Shown here one piece after another: positions 26,370 to 35,331 of a stretch of DNA of 64,000 nucleotides. The notes below the pieces were generated by a model that was given only the letters and a program-made list of their open reading frames with translations, was not told the origin of the DNA and did no database searches. A program made the translations under genes and the position numbers. The stretch is from CAYQMF01 sp964418595 (GTDB lineage Bacteria > Planctomycetota > UBA1135 > UBA2386): NCBI GenBank assembly GCA_964418595.1, contig CAYQMF010000017.1:1-64000 (forward strand). Reading direction: 5' to 3'. The number at the start of each line of letters is the position of its first letter. The stretch's first letter is position 1.

Positions 26370-27296
26370 GTGCCGTCCCTCGCCCTCGGAATCACCGGTG
26401 CTGCCGGCTTCATCGGCCGTGCCGTCGTCGCGCAGGCAGCGCTTGCCGGGCACCGCACGCTCGCGCTCGCACGCGGCGCGACCACCTGGCCAGCCGGGGT
26501 CGTCGGCCAGCGTCTGACCCTGCCCCAGGACCTCGCGGGCTGGCGGCCACCCTTCGCCCTCGACGGCGTGATCCACCTGGCCTGTGACAGCTCCGTACGG
26601 CAGGACTTCACCACGGCGATCGCCACGCACGTGCATGCGACGCGCGCGCTGCTCGAGCGCTGCGCTGGACTCGGCGTGCGACGCCTCGTGTACGTCTCGT
26701 CGGTCGCGGTGTTCGGCACCGTGCACGCCCGCGCGGGCCAACCCACCGTGGTCTCCGAGGCGCATGCCCGCCGCCCCGTGTCCGACTACGGCCTCGGCAA
26801 GCTCCTCGCGGAGGAGATGGCGGCGGCGACCGCGGCCCGCCTCGGGATCGAGCTGGTCATCGCCCGCCCCGGCTCTGTGTACGGCCCCGGCATGCACGAG
26901 GATTCGATCCTGCCGCGCTTCCTGGCCCAGGCCCGGGCCGGCGGCGAACTCGCCGTCTTCGGCGACGGCACCCGCACCCAGGACTTCGTGCACGTCGACG
27001 ACGTGGCCACGGCCCTGCTCGCCGGCTGCACGTGTCCGCCTCCGGCGACCTTCAACCTGGGATCGGGCGAAGGCACGAGCCTCCTGGCGCTGGCGGAGGC
27101 CATCCGCCACGGCACGGGCAGCACCGCCACCATCACCCTGCACCGCGACCGGCCCGACGACGGACTGAGCATGGTCCTCGACATCGCCGCCGCGCGCGCC
27201 GCGTTCGGCTACGCGCCACGCCCCCTCGCCGTCGGCCTCAGGACGATGGTGGCCGCGCGTGGATCCGACGCACGATCGCCGTCGGGCGGTGCTTGA
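26370..27296 (+). CDS. NAD-dependent epimerase/dehydratase
   Basis: A 308-residue extended SDR starting at GTG 26370. The nucleotide motif G10-x2-G13-x2-G16 lies in ITGAAGFIGRAVV. Catalytic S111 (YVSSVAVFG), Y140 and K144 (SDYGLGK) are present, followed by the family string ARPGSVYGPGMHED and FGDGTRTQDFVHVDDVA. Likely acts on a nucleotide sugar (UDP-glucose/galactose-type epimerase or dehydratase). Its 3' end overlaps the convergent GT2 gene by 59 bases. Confidence 0.9.
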   Translation: MPSLALGITGAAGFIGRAVVAQAALAGHRTLALARGATTWPAGVVGQRLTLPQDLAGWRPPFALDGVIHLACDSSVRQDFTTAIATHVHATRALLERCAGLGVRRLVYVSSVAVFGTVHARAGQPTVVSEAHARRPVSDYGLGKLLAEEMAAATAARLGIELVIARPGSVYGPGMHEDSILPRFLAQARAGGELAVFGDGTRTQDFVHVDDVATALLAGCTCPPPATFNLGSGEGTSLLALAEAIRHGTGSTATITLHRDRPDDGLSMVLDIAAARAAFGYAPRPLAVGLRTMVAARGSDARSPSGGA

Positions 27297-28170
27297 CCTC
27301 TGTGTAGATGCGCGACACGTAGGCGCCGAGCACGCCGATCGCCATGAGGATGACGCCGGCGAGGAACCAGACCGACGCCATGATCGACGTCCAGCCCTCG
27401 AGCACTTCGGCGCCGAGCAGCACGCGGGCCACCAGCCACGCCGTGTAGACGAAGGCGATGCCGGCGATCGCGAAGCCGGCGAAGAAGGAGATCTTCAGCG
27501 GCACGGTCGAGAACGACGTGATCGAAGCGACGAACAGGCGCACCTTGCGCGCCAGGGTGTAGGTCGACTCGCCTTTCGCGGTCTTGGCGACGGGGTGCGG
27601 GACCTGGCGGAACCCCACCAGCTCGAACAGCCCGACGAGGAAGAGGTCCTGCTCGCGCAGTTGCGCGATCGCGTCGACGTAGGCGCGGTTCATGAGGCGC
27701 AGGTGCAGCGAGTTGGGCGGCAGTCGCGTCTTCGACAGCAGGTTGAACAGGAAGTCGAAGGCGCCGCCCGACAGCCGGTCGAACAGCCGACCGCGGCGCT
27801 GCGGCTGCACGCCGTACACCACGTCGAGGTCGGGGTCGGCGTCCATGCGCGCCCAGAACCCGGCCAGCGCCTCCGGCGGCTCCTCCAGATCGCAGTCGAT
27901 GAGCAGCACGCGCGCGCCGCGCGCGTGGCGGAGGCCGGCGTGCATCGCCTGGTGATGGCCGAAGTTGCGGGACAGCTCGACGATCCGCACGCGCTCGTCG
28001 CCGGCCAGGATCTCGCGCGCGACCGCGAGCGAGTCGGCCGGACAGCCATCGTCGACCATCACGATCTCGTAGTGCGCCGTCAGCGCGTCGGCGCAGCGCG
28101 TGACACGGGCGTGGAACTCGCGCAGCCACGGGCCGGAGCGATACAGGGTGGTGACGATCGACAGATCCAT
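27238..28170 (-). CDS. Membrane glycosyltransferase family 2 (GtrB/DPM-like)
   Basis: A 310-residue GT-A enzyme; ATG 28170 starts directly with the fold (MDLSIVTTLYRS). Nucleotide-sugar motifs are VMVDDGCPADS and LLIDCDLEEPPE (D-x-D), with acceptor-loop residues SRNFGHHQAMHAGL. Two C-terminal membrane helices (KISFFAGFAIAGIAFVYTAWL; VWFLAGVILMAIGVLGAYVSR) match polyprenyl-phosphate glucosyl/mannosyltransferases, which make the lipid-linked donor used by GT-C enzymes. A 9-bp inverted repeat lies 38-65 bases upstream. Confidence 0.9.
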   Translation of the reverse strand: MDLSIVTTLYRSGPWLREFHARVTRCADALTAHYEIVMVDDGCPADSLAVAREILAGDERVRIVELSRNFGHHQAMHAGLRHARGARVLLIDCDLEEPPEALAGFWARMDADPDLDVVYGVQPQRRGRLFDRLSGGAFDFLFNLLSKTRLPPNSLHLRLMNRAYVDAIAQLREQDLFLVGLFELVGFRQVPHPVAKTAKGESTYTLARKVRLFVASITSFSTVPLKISFFAGFAIAGIAFVYTAWLVARVLLGAEVLEGWTSIMASVWFLAGVILMAIGVLGAYVSRIYTEVKHRPTAIVRRIHARPPSS

Positions 28171-28207
28171 GGGCTGCAAGGGTCGCGAATTGTCGCGGCG
28201 CGTGCAA

Positions 28208-28235
28208 ACTTGGCGAGGCTCGCGATTCGCCAAGT
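28208..28235. promoter_or_regulatory. 9-bp inverted repeat upstream of GT2 gene
   Basis: ACTTGGCGA, ten bases, TCGCCAAGT: perfect arms spanning 28 bases, 38-65 bases upstream of the GT2 ATG in the 192-base gap behind the ATP-grasp gene. Either an operator for the GT2 gene or a terminator hairpin for the upstream ATP-grasp gene (no T-run). Arms are less GC-biased than the surroundings, which makes chance less likely. Confidence 0.5.
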
Positions 28236-28362
28236 CCGCTGATTTCGCCACGCCCGAGCGGCCCTGGAAGCCCCAAACAACATCATCGCCGGCGGCCCCT
28301 TCTGGTCGTCACGCCAGCGACGACATCGACCCCTTGGGTTGCGGCCGCCGGCCGCGATGCGC

Positions 28363-29589
28363 TCACTCGGCGACGATCTGCACCTGCCGGTGGAGATCGG
28401 TCATCGCCGCGAGCATGTCGGTCTCGGCGTCGAACCCGAAGAGGAAGAAGCCGACCTCCAGCGCCGCCGGGGAGAAGACCATCCCGTCGACGAACGGTAC
28501 CTCTTCCTGTCCGGCGAGCTGGATCGAGTGTGCCGTGACGCGCCCGGCGAGACCTTCGCCCAGGCTCAGCCGGTGCGGAGCCGCGACGTGGCGCAGGCCC
28601 CGACTCGCCAGGAGATCGATGAGGTTGAGCGACGCGCTGGGCCGCGTCACGCCGTTGCCGCGCAGCACCACGGGCTCGCCGAGCGCGTCCTGCACCACGG
28701 CGCCGGCGAGGTCGATGCCGGTGCTCACCTGGATCAGCCACGGGATGTGGTTGCCACCGCAGCGCGGGCCGATCTCGATCACGCGCACCTCCCCGCGCCC
28801 CGTGAGCAGGATGTCGAAGTTGAGCGCGCCCCGGCGCATGCCCAGGCGATCGAGGTAGGCCTGGACCTCGCGGTGGACCGCGGCGAGCGTGGCGACGTCG
28901 AACGCGGGCGGCGTCGACTCCCCCACCGGCGCACACGGGTCGCCCGCGGCGCAGAAGTGCTCGTTCACGAAGGCGCGGAACACGAGCTGGCCGTCGACCA
29001 CGAACCCGTCGCCGGTGAGCTGACAGCCCTGCCGCGGGATGAACTCCTCGACGATCACGCGGGCCTGCCGGCTGTGCGCGGCAGCGAACGGGAGCCGATC
29101 CGCGAGCCGCGCCGGATCCTGAAGGAGGCTCACCCCCTTGCTGCCGGAAGAGTCGACGGGCTTGACCACGACGGGAAAGCGCAGCGCCAGCGCAGCGGTG
29201 TGCAGCGCTGCGAGGTCGCCGCCGTGTGCGAATGCGGGATGGGCGAGGCCGTGCGCGCGCTGGAACTCGCGGAAGCGGGCCTTGTCGCACAGGGTCTCGA
29301 CCGCCTCGACCGGATTGCCCGGCAGCCCCAGGGCATGGGCCGTGCGCGCGGCCACCGGCGCGGACACGTCCGACGCATAGGCCACGATGCCATCGATCGC
29401 CTCGTGCCGTGCCAGCGCGAGCACCGCCTCGGCATCGACCGTGCTCACGTCGTAGCTCCTGTGCGCCAGCGCGTGCCCAGGGTTGCCTGGCCGGTTGTCG
29501 GTGGTGAGCACCGTGTGCCCGGCGGCCCGCGCCCAGACGATGGGCGGCAACTGGAACCACGAGGCTCCGAGGAAGAGGACCTTCGACAT
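28363..29589 (-). CDS. ATP-grasp protein
   Basis: A 408-residue ATP-grasp enzyme. The pre-ATP domain starts MSKVLFLGASWFQLPPIVWAR; ATP-binding strings are FPVVVKPVDSSGSKGVSLL and ARVIVEEFIPRQGCQLTGDGFV; the metal-binding end is VRVIEIGPRCGGNHIPWLI (E..N). This architecture is carbamoyl-phosphate-synthase-like/PurK-like and forms acyl-phosphate then C-N or C-S bonds. The neighbourhood (epimerase, GT2, flippase, GT-C) suggests it attaches an amino acid or similar group to an envelope glycan; this is inference. Confidence 0.87.
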   Translation of the reverse strand: MSKVLFLGASWFQLPPIVWARAAGHTVLTTDNRPGNPGHALAHRSYDVSTVDAEAVLALARHEAIDGIVAYASDVSAPVAARTAHALGLPGNPVEAVETLCDKARFREFQRAHGLAHPAFAHGGDLAALHTAALALRFPVVVKPVDSSGSKGVSLLQDPARLADRLPFAAAHSRQARVIVEEFIPRQGCQLTGDGFVVDGQLVFRAFVNEHFCAAGDPCAPVGESTPPAFDVATLAAVHREVQAYLDRLGMRRGALNFDILLTGRGEVRVIEIGPRCGGNHIPWLIQVSTGIDLAGAVVQDALGEPVVLRGNGVTRPSASLNLIDLLASRGLRHVAAPHRLSLGEGLAGRVTAHSIQLAGQEEVPFVDGMVFSPAALEVGFFLFGFDAETDMLAAMTDLHRQVQIVAE

Positions 29590-29690
29590 GACTCGGCGAG
29601 AAGGCTACCGCGATCTGCAACGTGGGGGCGCGGACTCACTCGCCGTCCCGATCGCGGATGCGAGTCTCGCGGTGAAGGGCCGCGCGCGCA

Positions 29691-30644
29691 ATGATGTCGC
29701 GCCGTATGACCGGCCGCTCCGCCGTTGCCATCCGCGCGATCCTCCTCGCGCTCGGCGTCGCGCTGCTGGCATGGCTGCTTGCGGGCTTCGACTGGCACGC
29801 CGTCGCCACCCGCCTCACGCGACCCGATCCGGGGCCTGCGCTGCTCGTCGTCGGCGCCAGCCTCGCGTACCTGTGGGTCCGTTCGTGCCGGTGGTTCCTG
29901 CTCGTGGGGGCGCAGGCGCGGCGCGTTGGGTTCTGGCCGTTGCACGCGTCGACGGCGCTCGGGATCGGACTTGGCAACTTCGCGCCGCTGCAAGCTGGCG
30001 AGTACCTCAAGGTGGAGTGGCTGGCCCGTCGCACCGGCGTCTCGCGCGTCGAACTGGCCGGAGCGTTCGTGGTGGAGCGCATCCTCGACGTCCTGGGCCT
30101 CGGCGTCCTTCTGGTCGCGGGCGCCGGCGTGTTCCTGGGCAGCGGTCGGATCGCGCCGTGGGTGTGGGCCGTGCTCGGTGGCCTCACGTCGGGTGGCATC
30201 GTCCTCGGCCTCGTGCTCCTGCGCCGCAAGACCGGACTCGTCCCGCGGCTGCTCGCGCCCACGCGCGCGCTGGCGGCTCGCCCCGGGCTCGCCGTCGCCG
30301 TAGTCGGCCTCACACTGCTGTCGTGGTTCCTCGTGATCGCGAGCTGGTCGGCACTCGGTCGCACCTTCGGCATCGCCCTGGGCCTCGGCCACGCGCTCAG
30401 CCTGTGCGCGTCGGTGACCACGCTGCGCATCGCGAGCTGCGTGCCGGCAGGCGTCGGTGTCGACGAGGCCGGCGTGGTCGGGTTGATGCCCGTGCTCGGT
30501 CATGCGGCGGAGGCCGCTCAGGTCTTCGCCCTCGCCCTGCGCCTGCTCGACCTCCTGCTCGTGCTGCTCGCGCTGTGTTTCCTCAAGAGCCTGCTCGGAC
30601 GGAAACACAGCGCCGCCGCGGCGCCCGACCAGGCCAGGCCATGA
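29691..30644 (+). CDS. Lysylphosphatidylglycerol-synthase-like membrane (flippase-domain) protein
   Basis: A 317-residue integral membrane protein of the LPG_synthase_TM (UPF0104) family with about eight helices, e.g. AILLALGVALLAWLLAGFDW, GIGLGNFAPLQAGEYLKVEWLARR and ERILDVLGLGVLLVAGAGVF. It has only the flippase half, not the aminoacyltransferase half of MprF. Similar stand-alone proteins accompany glycolipid or glycan synthesis. ATG 29691 is followed by a second in-frame ATG at 29706; either could be used. Its stop overlaps the next ATG. Confidence 0.88.
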   Translation: MMSRRMTGRSAVAIRAILLALGVALLAWLLAGFDWHAVATRLTRPDPGPALLVVGASLAYLWVRSCRWFLLVGAQARRVGFWPLHASTALGIGLGNFAPLQAGEYLKVEWLARRTGVSRVELAGAFVVERILDVLGLGVLLVAGAGVFLGSGRIAPWVWAVLGGLTSGGIVLGLVLLRRKTGLVPRLLAPTRALAARPGLAVAVVGLTLLSWFLVIASWSALGRTFGIALGLGHALSLCASVTTLRIASCVPAGVGVDEAGVVGLMPVLGHAAEAAQVFALALRLLDLLLVLLALCFLKSLLGRKHSAAAAPDQARP

Positions 30645-31777
30645 ACGCCGCCCGCGTGGCCCCCTGGCTCGAGGCCCTCCTGATCGGCGCCATCGTGCTC
30701 GGGCTCTTCCATGCGGCAGCGGCGCTCGCCAACCCGGACCTGGCGTGGCGACCGCAGTGGGACGAAGGTCACTACGCGACGATCACCGCGTACGGATACG
30801 CGTTCGACGGCAGCAACCACCTGCGCGCGAGCGGCGTCGCGTTCTCGCCAGGGTACCCGTCACTGTTGCGCGCGGTCCACTGGCTCACCGGCATGCACAT
30901 CCATCCGGCGCGCCTCGTCCTGTCCGGGACGCTGTTCCTGCTCTCGGCGATGCTCGCCCACGCGCTCTTTTCGACCGTGTTCACGGGCCGCCGGGAGCAG
31001 CGCCGCGCGCTCCTCACCTTCCTGCTGGCGCCGGGTGCGCTCTTCACCATGGTCGGCTACGCAGAAGCCGCGTACTTGCCGCTGACGCTCGGCTTCTTCC
31101 TGGCGCTCGCGCGGCAGCGCCGGCTGCTCGCGTGCGCGTGCGCGGCGCTGGCCTTGAGCGTGCGGTCGCCCGCGGTCGTCCTGCCGCTCACGCTCTTGGT
31201 CGTCACCCTCCTCGAGGCCCTGTCGCACCGGACCGCGGGCGTCGGTCTGCGCCGCCTCGCGCGTCTGTGCTGCCTCGAGCTGCCGATCTGCGCGCTCGGC
31301 GTCTGCGCCACGATCGTCGTGCTGCATTGGCAGGTGGGCAACGGCCTCGCCTTCCTCGACGCGTACGTGGCGTGGAACAAGGTCGAACCCGCGGTCGCGA
31401 GCCTCGTGCCGATGGTGCAGCCGACGGCGATCCTCCCCTACGCCGTCTCCCATCCGAGCCTGTGGGTCGCGCTGGCCGGCGTGTACCTCACGCCGCTCGT
31501 CGTCCTCGCGGGCAGGCTCCACATGCCGTTCACGTTCGTCGTGTACGCGGGCGTGTCCTGGCTCTTCTTCCTGTGGAACGAGAACCCCTGCCGCCTGCCC
31601 TACGGCAACTGGATCCGATGGCTCGCGATGTTGTTCCCCATCGCCGTCGGCTGGGTCGGACTGATCTCGGGCGAACGCGCCGCGCGCTGGCGGGTGTTCG
31701 AGGTCGGGCTCGTCGTGCAGGTCGCGGTCTTCCTCTGGCTCGCGCATCGCTTCGCGGCGGGAGAGTGGGTGTCGTGA
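30641..31777 (+). CDS. PIG-V-like GT-C glycosyltransferase
   Basis: A 378-residue multi-spanning protein (about nine helices). The first lumenal/periplasmic loop carries RPQWDEGHYATIT, in the position of the WDxxWY acidic motif of PIG-V-type mannosyltransferases, followed by FSPGYPSLLR and a late loop with WNENPCRLPYGNWIRW. Such enzymes take sugar from a polyprenyl-phosphate donor, consistent with the GT2 gene nearby. ATGA overlap with the flippase-like gene and GTGA overlap with the next gene indicate one operon. Confidence 0.8.
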   Translation: MNAARVAPWLEALLIGAIVLGLFHAAAALANPDLAWRPQWDEGHYATITAYGYAFDGSNHLRASGVAFSPGYPSLLRAVHWLTGMHIHPARLVLSGTLFLLSAMLAHALFSTVFTGRREQRRALLTFLLAPGALFTMVGYAEAAYLPLTLGFFLALARQRRLLACACAALALSVRSPAVVLPLTLLVVTLLEALSHRTAGVGLRRLARLCCLELPICALGVCATIVVLHWQVGNGLAFLDAYVAWNKVEPAVASLVPMVQPTAILPYAVSHPSLWVALAGVYLTPLVVLAGRLHMPFTFVVYAGVSWLFFLWNENPCRLPYGNWIRWLAMLFPIAVGWVGLISGERAARWRVFEVGLVVQVAVFLWLAHRFAAGEWVS

Positions 31778-32733
31778 ACGCACTCGCTGCCTGGTTCGCG
31801 ACCGCGTGGCGCAGCCAGAGGACGACCGTCGGCCTGCTCCTCGCGTTCGTCCTCTGGGCCGTACTCGGCGCCGGCCTCGATCTCGCCGACCTCCAGGCGA
31901 ATCGCCCGCAACGCATCCGCCAGCACATCGTGGCGGCCGACGACATGCCGATCGACCTCACCGGGCGCGTCGACCTGCTCGACATCCGGCACAGTCCGTA
32001 CAGCCCCGTGTTCCGTGGCCCGCTGACCATCGAGTTCGACAACCGGCGCGCGGCTCCCTGCATGCTGGCCGTCGAGCTGATGGTCGTCGAGGCGCCCATG
32101 CCCAGGGAGATGGCCGTGCACGACGAGCACGGCGCGATCCTGTACGCCTGGCGCCCGGAGCCGGCCGACTATCGACAGCAGGTGCGCGTGCCGCTGCCGC
32201 CTGGCGCGGGCATGGTGCAGATCCGGAGCAACCAGCCGGACCTGGCACTGCGCCATGTCGCCTGCCAGTTCGCGACGAGTTTCGCGCCCGCCGGGCACGC
32301 TGCGCTCCCGGGCGCGATCCTGGTCCAGGACCGCGCCGTCACGGTCCGGCGCGCGGCGGGTTGGATCGACGAGACCGGCGAGAAGCTCGATGGGCGGACG
32401 CCGGAGCGACTGATGACGCGCGCGGTGGGTGAACTCGAGATCACGACGCGGCGCCCGGGCCGACATCGCGTGTCGATCACACTCCGACGCCTCGCGCCCT
32501 CGATCCCTGCCCCCGAGGTGCGGCTCGATCAGATGCCGATCGCGACGGACGACCTCGCCGCCGACGGTGAGTTCGAGACGATGCAGTTCGACGCGCTCCT
32601 CACCGGCACGCACCTGCTCACGCTGCGCACGCCGATGCCCGGGCGAACGCGCCTGACGCTCTGGCCCGGCAAGGATCCCCGACCTCGCGCCTACGCGATC
32701 TGGCCAGGGCGGATGCGGATCGAAGCGAAGTGA
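31774..32733 (+). CDS. Single-pass membrane-anchored protein of unknown function
   Basis: A 319-residue protein starting at GTG 31774 with one N-terminal membrane helix (about 19-38, TVGLLLAFVLWAVLGAGLDL) and a beta-rich extracytoplasmic domain. Strings such as RTVHDEHGAILYAWRPEPADYRQQVRVPLPPG-like strands and TGTHLLTLRTPMPGRTRLTLWPG suggest carbohydrate-binding-like sandwiches, but I recognise no family. As last gene of the flippase/GT-C operon it may bind or present the glycan product. Confidence 0.7.
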   Translation: MNALAAWFATAWRSQRTTVGLLLAFVLWAVLGAGLDLADLQANRPQRIRQHIVAADDMPIDLTGRVDLLDIRHSPYSPVFRGPLTIEFDNRRAAPCMLAVELMVVEAPMPREMAVHDEHGAILYAWRPEPADYRQQVRVPLPPGAGMVQIRSNQPDLALRHVACQFATSFAPAGHAALPGAILVQDRAVTVRRAAGWIDETGEKLDGRTPERLMTRAVGELEITTRRPGRHRVSITLRRLAPSIPAPEVRLDQMPIATDDLAADGEFETMQFDALLTGTHLLTLRTPMPGRTRLTLWPGKDPRPRAYAIWPGRMRIEAK

Positions 32734-32791
32734 CCGCGTGCGCTCGCGCGTGCGGGATGGCACTCTAGGCGCTCCACTCGCTGCGCGCGCC

Positions 32792-33280
32792 ATGACCGAA
32801 TCGCAACCGTCACGCCGGGGCTTCTTCACTTTCCTCACGGTCTCGCTCGGCGCGGTGCCGATCGTCGGCGGCGTGTGGGCCGCGCTGCGTGCCGCGATCG
32901 CGCCGGCGCCCGTGCACAAGCCGCCGCGCGTGCCCCTGTGCCGGCTCGACCAGGTGCCGGCCGAAGGCATCGTCACGCGGGCACTCAGCTATCAGGTGCG
33001 GCGCGGTCCGAGCGTCGAGAGCGTGGCCCGGGTCGTGTTCGTCTCGCGCGAGAGCGGCGGCGGCGCCGTGCTCGCGCTGTCGGGGGAGTGCACGCACCTC
33101 GCCTGCCCGGTGCACCTGAGCAAGGAGAAGGACGGGCCACCGTTGGCGTGTCCGTGCCACGGCGGCAAGTTCTCGGCGACCGGCGAGGTGCTCGACGGGC
33201 CACCGCCCCGTCCGCTGCGCCGGCTGCAGCTCGAGCTGCCCGCCGATGGCAAGGGCATGATCTACGTGGTGGACGCATGA
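32792..33280 (+). CDS. Rieske iron-sulfur protein
   Basis: A 162-residue Rieske subunit. The N-terminus (SRRGFFTFLTVSLGAVPIVGG) is a Tat-type signal anchor. Both cluster boxes are intact: C100-T-H102-L-A-C105 and C120-P-C122-H123-G-G. ATG 32792 is preferred to the longer upstream frame. It transfers electrons from quinol to a c-type heme as part of a cytochrome bc complex; the cytochrome b gene follows with an ATGA overlap. Confidence 0.93.
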   Translation: MTESQPSRRGFFTFLTVSLGAVPIVGGVWAALRAAIAPAPVHKPPRVPLCRLDQVPAEGIVTRALSYQVRRGPSVESVARVVFVSRESGGGAVLALSGECTHLACPVHLSKEKDGPPLACPCHGGKFSATGEVLDGPPPRPLRRLQLELPADGKGMIYVVDA

Positions 33281-34632
33281 GGGGTCTGCTCGCCTGGCTC
33301 GACGATCGCTCGGGCCTCGTGTCGGCGTTCAAGGCGTCGATGTCGGACAAGCATCCGCCCGTCGGCACCGGCTGGCTGCGCACGCTGGGGTTCGCGGCGC
33401 TCACCATCCTCGTGCTGCAGGTGCTGTCGGGGATCGCGCTCGCGTTCCACTACGTGCCCTCGACGAGCCTGGCCTACGACTCGATCCGCGCCCTCGAGCA
33501 GGAAGTAGCCGGCGGGCGGTTCGTGCGCGCCCTGCACTACTTCGGGGCGTCGGCCTTCGTGATCGCGGTGGTCGTGCACCTGCTGCGCGTGTTCTTCACC
33601 GGCGCCTACAAGCGGCCGCGCGAACTCACCTGGCTCACCGGCGTGGGGCTGCTGTTCGTGGTGCTGGCGTTCGGCTTCACCGGCTACCTGCTGCCGTGGG
33701 ATCAGAAGGCCTACTTCGCGACCAAGGTCGGCACCCAGATCGCGGGCAAGGCGCCGGTCGTGGGCGAGTACGTGCAGACCTTCCTGCAGGGGGGCGAGGC
33801 GGTCGGCGCACCGACGCTCACGCGCTTCTACGTGATCCACGTCGTGCTCCTGCCGCTCGCGCTGTTCGGCCTGCTGGGCGCGCACCTCGCGCTGATCCAG
33901 CGGCACGGCGTCGCCCCCGCGGGCCGGCGCGTCGACGATCCCGGCACGCCGGGGCCCGCCTACTTCCCGTACCACACCGCGCGCGAAGCGCTCGTGGGTG
34001 CGGCGGTGGCCATCCTGCTGTTGTGGTGCGCGAACACCTGGAGCGCTCCCCTCGAGGCCGTCGCCGAGCCGTCGGACACGGGCTACGACCCGCGGCCGGA
34101 CTGGTACTTCGCGGGGCTCTTCCAGCTGCTCAAGGTGTTCAAGGGCCCGCTCGAACCTCTCGGCACCTTCTGGCTGCCAAACGCCTTGCTCGGCCTGCTC
34201 TGCCTGCTGCCCTTCCTCGACCGCAACCCCGAGCGCGCCTGGCGCAAGCGCCCGCTGGTCGTCGGCGCCGGGATGTTGATCGGGCTGGGCGCGCTCGTGT
34301 TGACGGTGATCGGCATCCTCGACAAACCGAAGAACGAGGCGCAGCTCACCTATCCGTTGGGACTCACCGAGTTGGAGAAGGACGGCTACCGGCTGGTGCG
34401 CCGCCTCAAGTGCACGGAGTGCCACAAGCACGGCGCCATCGGCGAAACCCAGCACGATGCCCCGGACCTCGGCGACATCGACCAGACGCCGGAGGCGGTC
34501 GCCGACATCCTGCAGGATCCCGAGGGCGTCCTGGGCTCGGAGGACATGCCCGACTTCGCGCACGTCGACGCCCAGGGTCGCCACGCGATCGGGGTGTACC
34601 TGCGCTGGCTGCACGGCAGCAGGACGAAGTAA
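33277..34632 (+). CDS. Cytochrome b fused to C-terminal cytochrome c
   Basis: A 451-residue quinol oxidase core. Eight or so helices carry the b-heme His ligands (HYFGASAFVIAVVVHLLR and IHVVLLPLALFGLLGAHLAL); TGYLLPWDQKA and PDWYFAGLFQLL are the Qo-site strings (PDWY in place of PEWY). After the membrane part a c-type heme motif CTECH (C379, C382, H383) lies in a soluble tail with an EDMPDF methionine ligand candidate. The whole Rieske/b/c complex is thus coded in two overlapping genes. The next gene starts three bases after the stop. Confidence 0.93.
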   Translation: MRGLLAWLDDRSGLVSAFKASMSDKHPPVGTGWLRTLGFAALTILVLQVLSGIALAFHYVPSTSLAYDSIRALEQEVAGGRFVRALHYFGASAFVIAVVVHLLRVFFTGAYKRPRELTWLTGVGLLFVVLAFGFTGYLLPWDQKAYFATKVGTQIAGKAPVVGEYVQTFLQGGEAVGAPTLTRFYVIHVVLLPLALFGLLGAHLALIQRHGVAPAGRRVDDPGTPGPAYFPYHTAREALVGAAVAILLLWCANTWSAPLEAVAEPSDTGYDPRPDWYFAGLFQLLKVFKGPLEPLGTFWLPNALLGLLCLLPFLDRNPERAWRKRPLVVGAGMLIGLGALVLTVIGILDKPKNEAQLTYPLGLTELEKDGYRLVRRLKCTECHKHGAIGETQHDAPDLGDIDQTPEAVADILQDPEGVLGSEDMPDFAHVDAQGRHAIGVYLRWLHGSRTK

Positions 34633-34635
34633 CCG

Positions 34636-35331
34636 ATGGGCGTCTCGGTCCCGCGCACGCTCGTCGCCGAAGCCCTCGGCACCTGCCTTCTCCTGGTCGC
34701 CGTGGTCGGCTCGGGGATCATGGCCGAGCGGCTGGCCGGAGTGCGTGTCGCGGGCGGCAGCGACGGCCTCGCGCTCCTGGCCAACACGATCGCCACCGGG
34801 GCGGCGCTGCTCGTGCTCATCCTGGCGTTCGCGCCGGTCTCCGGCGCGCACTTCAATCCCTGCGTCACGCTGGTGGTCGCCCTTCGCCGGCAGATGGCGC
34901 CGTCCCTCGCCGCGGCCTACGTCGTCGTGCAGGTGGCGAGTGCCATCGCCGGCGTGTGGCTGGCGCACGCGATGTTCGACCTGTCGATCCTGCACGCGGG
35001 CACCAAGGTCCGCGCCGGGTTCGGCCTGGGTCTCAGCGAAGGAGTCGCGACCTTCGGTCTCATCGCCACCATCATGCTCGTGGCCCGCAGCCGGCCGGCC
35101 GCGGTCCCCATGGCGGTCGCCGCCTGGATCACCGCGGCCTACTGGTGCACCGCCTCGACGTCGTTCGCCAACCCCGCGGTCACCATCGCCCGCGCGTGCA
35201 CGGACACCTTCGCCGGCATCCGTGCCGCCGACGTGCCCCTGTTCGTGCTGGCCCAGGTCGTGGGCGCCCTCGTGGCCCTCGCGATCTGCGCCTGGCTGCT
35301 GCGGGCCAGCCCCGCGCCGGAGTCGCCATGA
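34636..35331 (+). CDS. MIP-family channel (aquaglyceroporin, arsenic-type context)
   Basis: A 231-residue six-helix channel. The first pore motif is N74-P75-C76 (AHFNPCVTL) instead of NPA; the second is canonical N179-P180-A181 (FANPAVTIAR). Its position immediately before an arsenate reductase gene, with ATGA overlap, parallels the aqpS-arsC arrangement, where the channel releases arsenite formed by the reductase. That role is inferred from context. Substitution in the first motif often accompanies altered selectivity. Confidence 0.9.
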   Translation: MGVSVPRTLVAEALGTCLLLVAVVGSGIMAERLAGVRVAGGSDGLALLANTIATGAALLVLILAFAPVSGAHFNPCVTLVVALRRQMAPSLAAAYVVVQVASAIAGVWLAHAMFDLSILHAGTKVRAGFGLGLSEGVATFGLIATIMLVARSRPAAVPMAVAAWITAAYWCTASTSFANPAVTIARACTDTFAGIRAADVPLFVLAQVVGALVALAICAWLLRASPAPESP

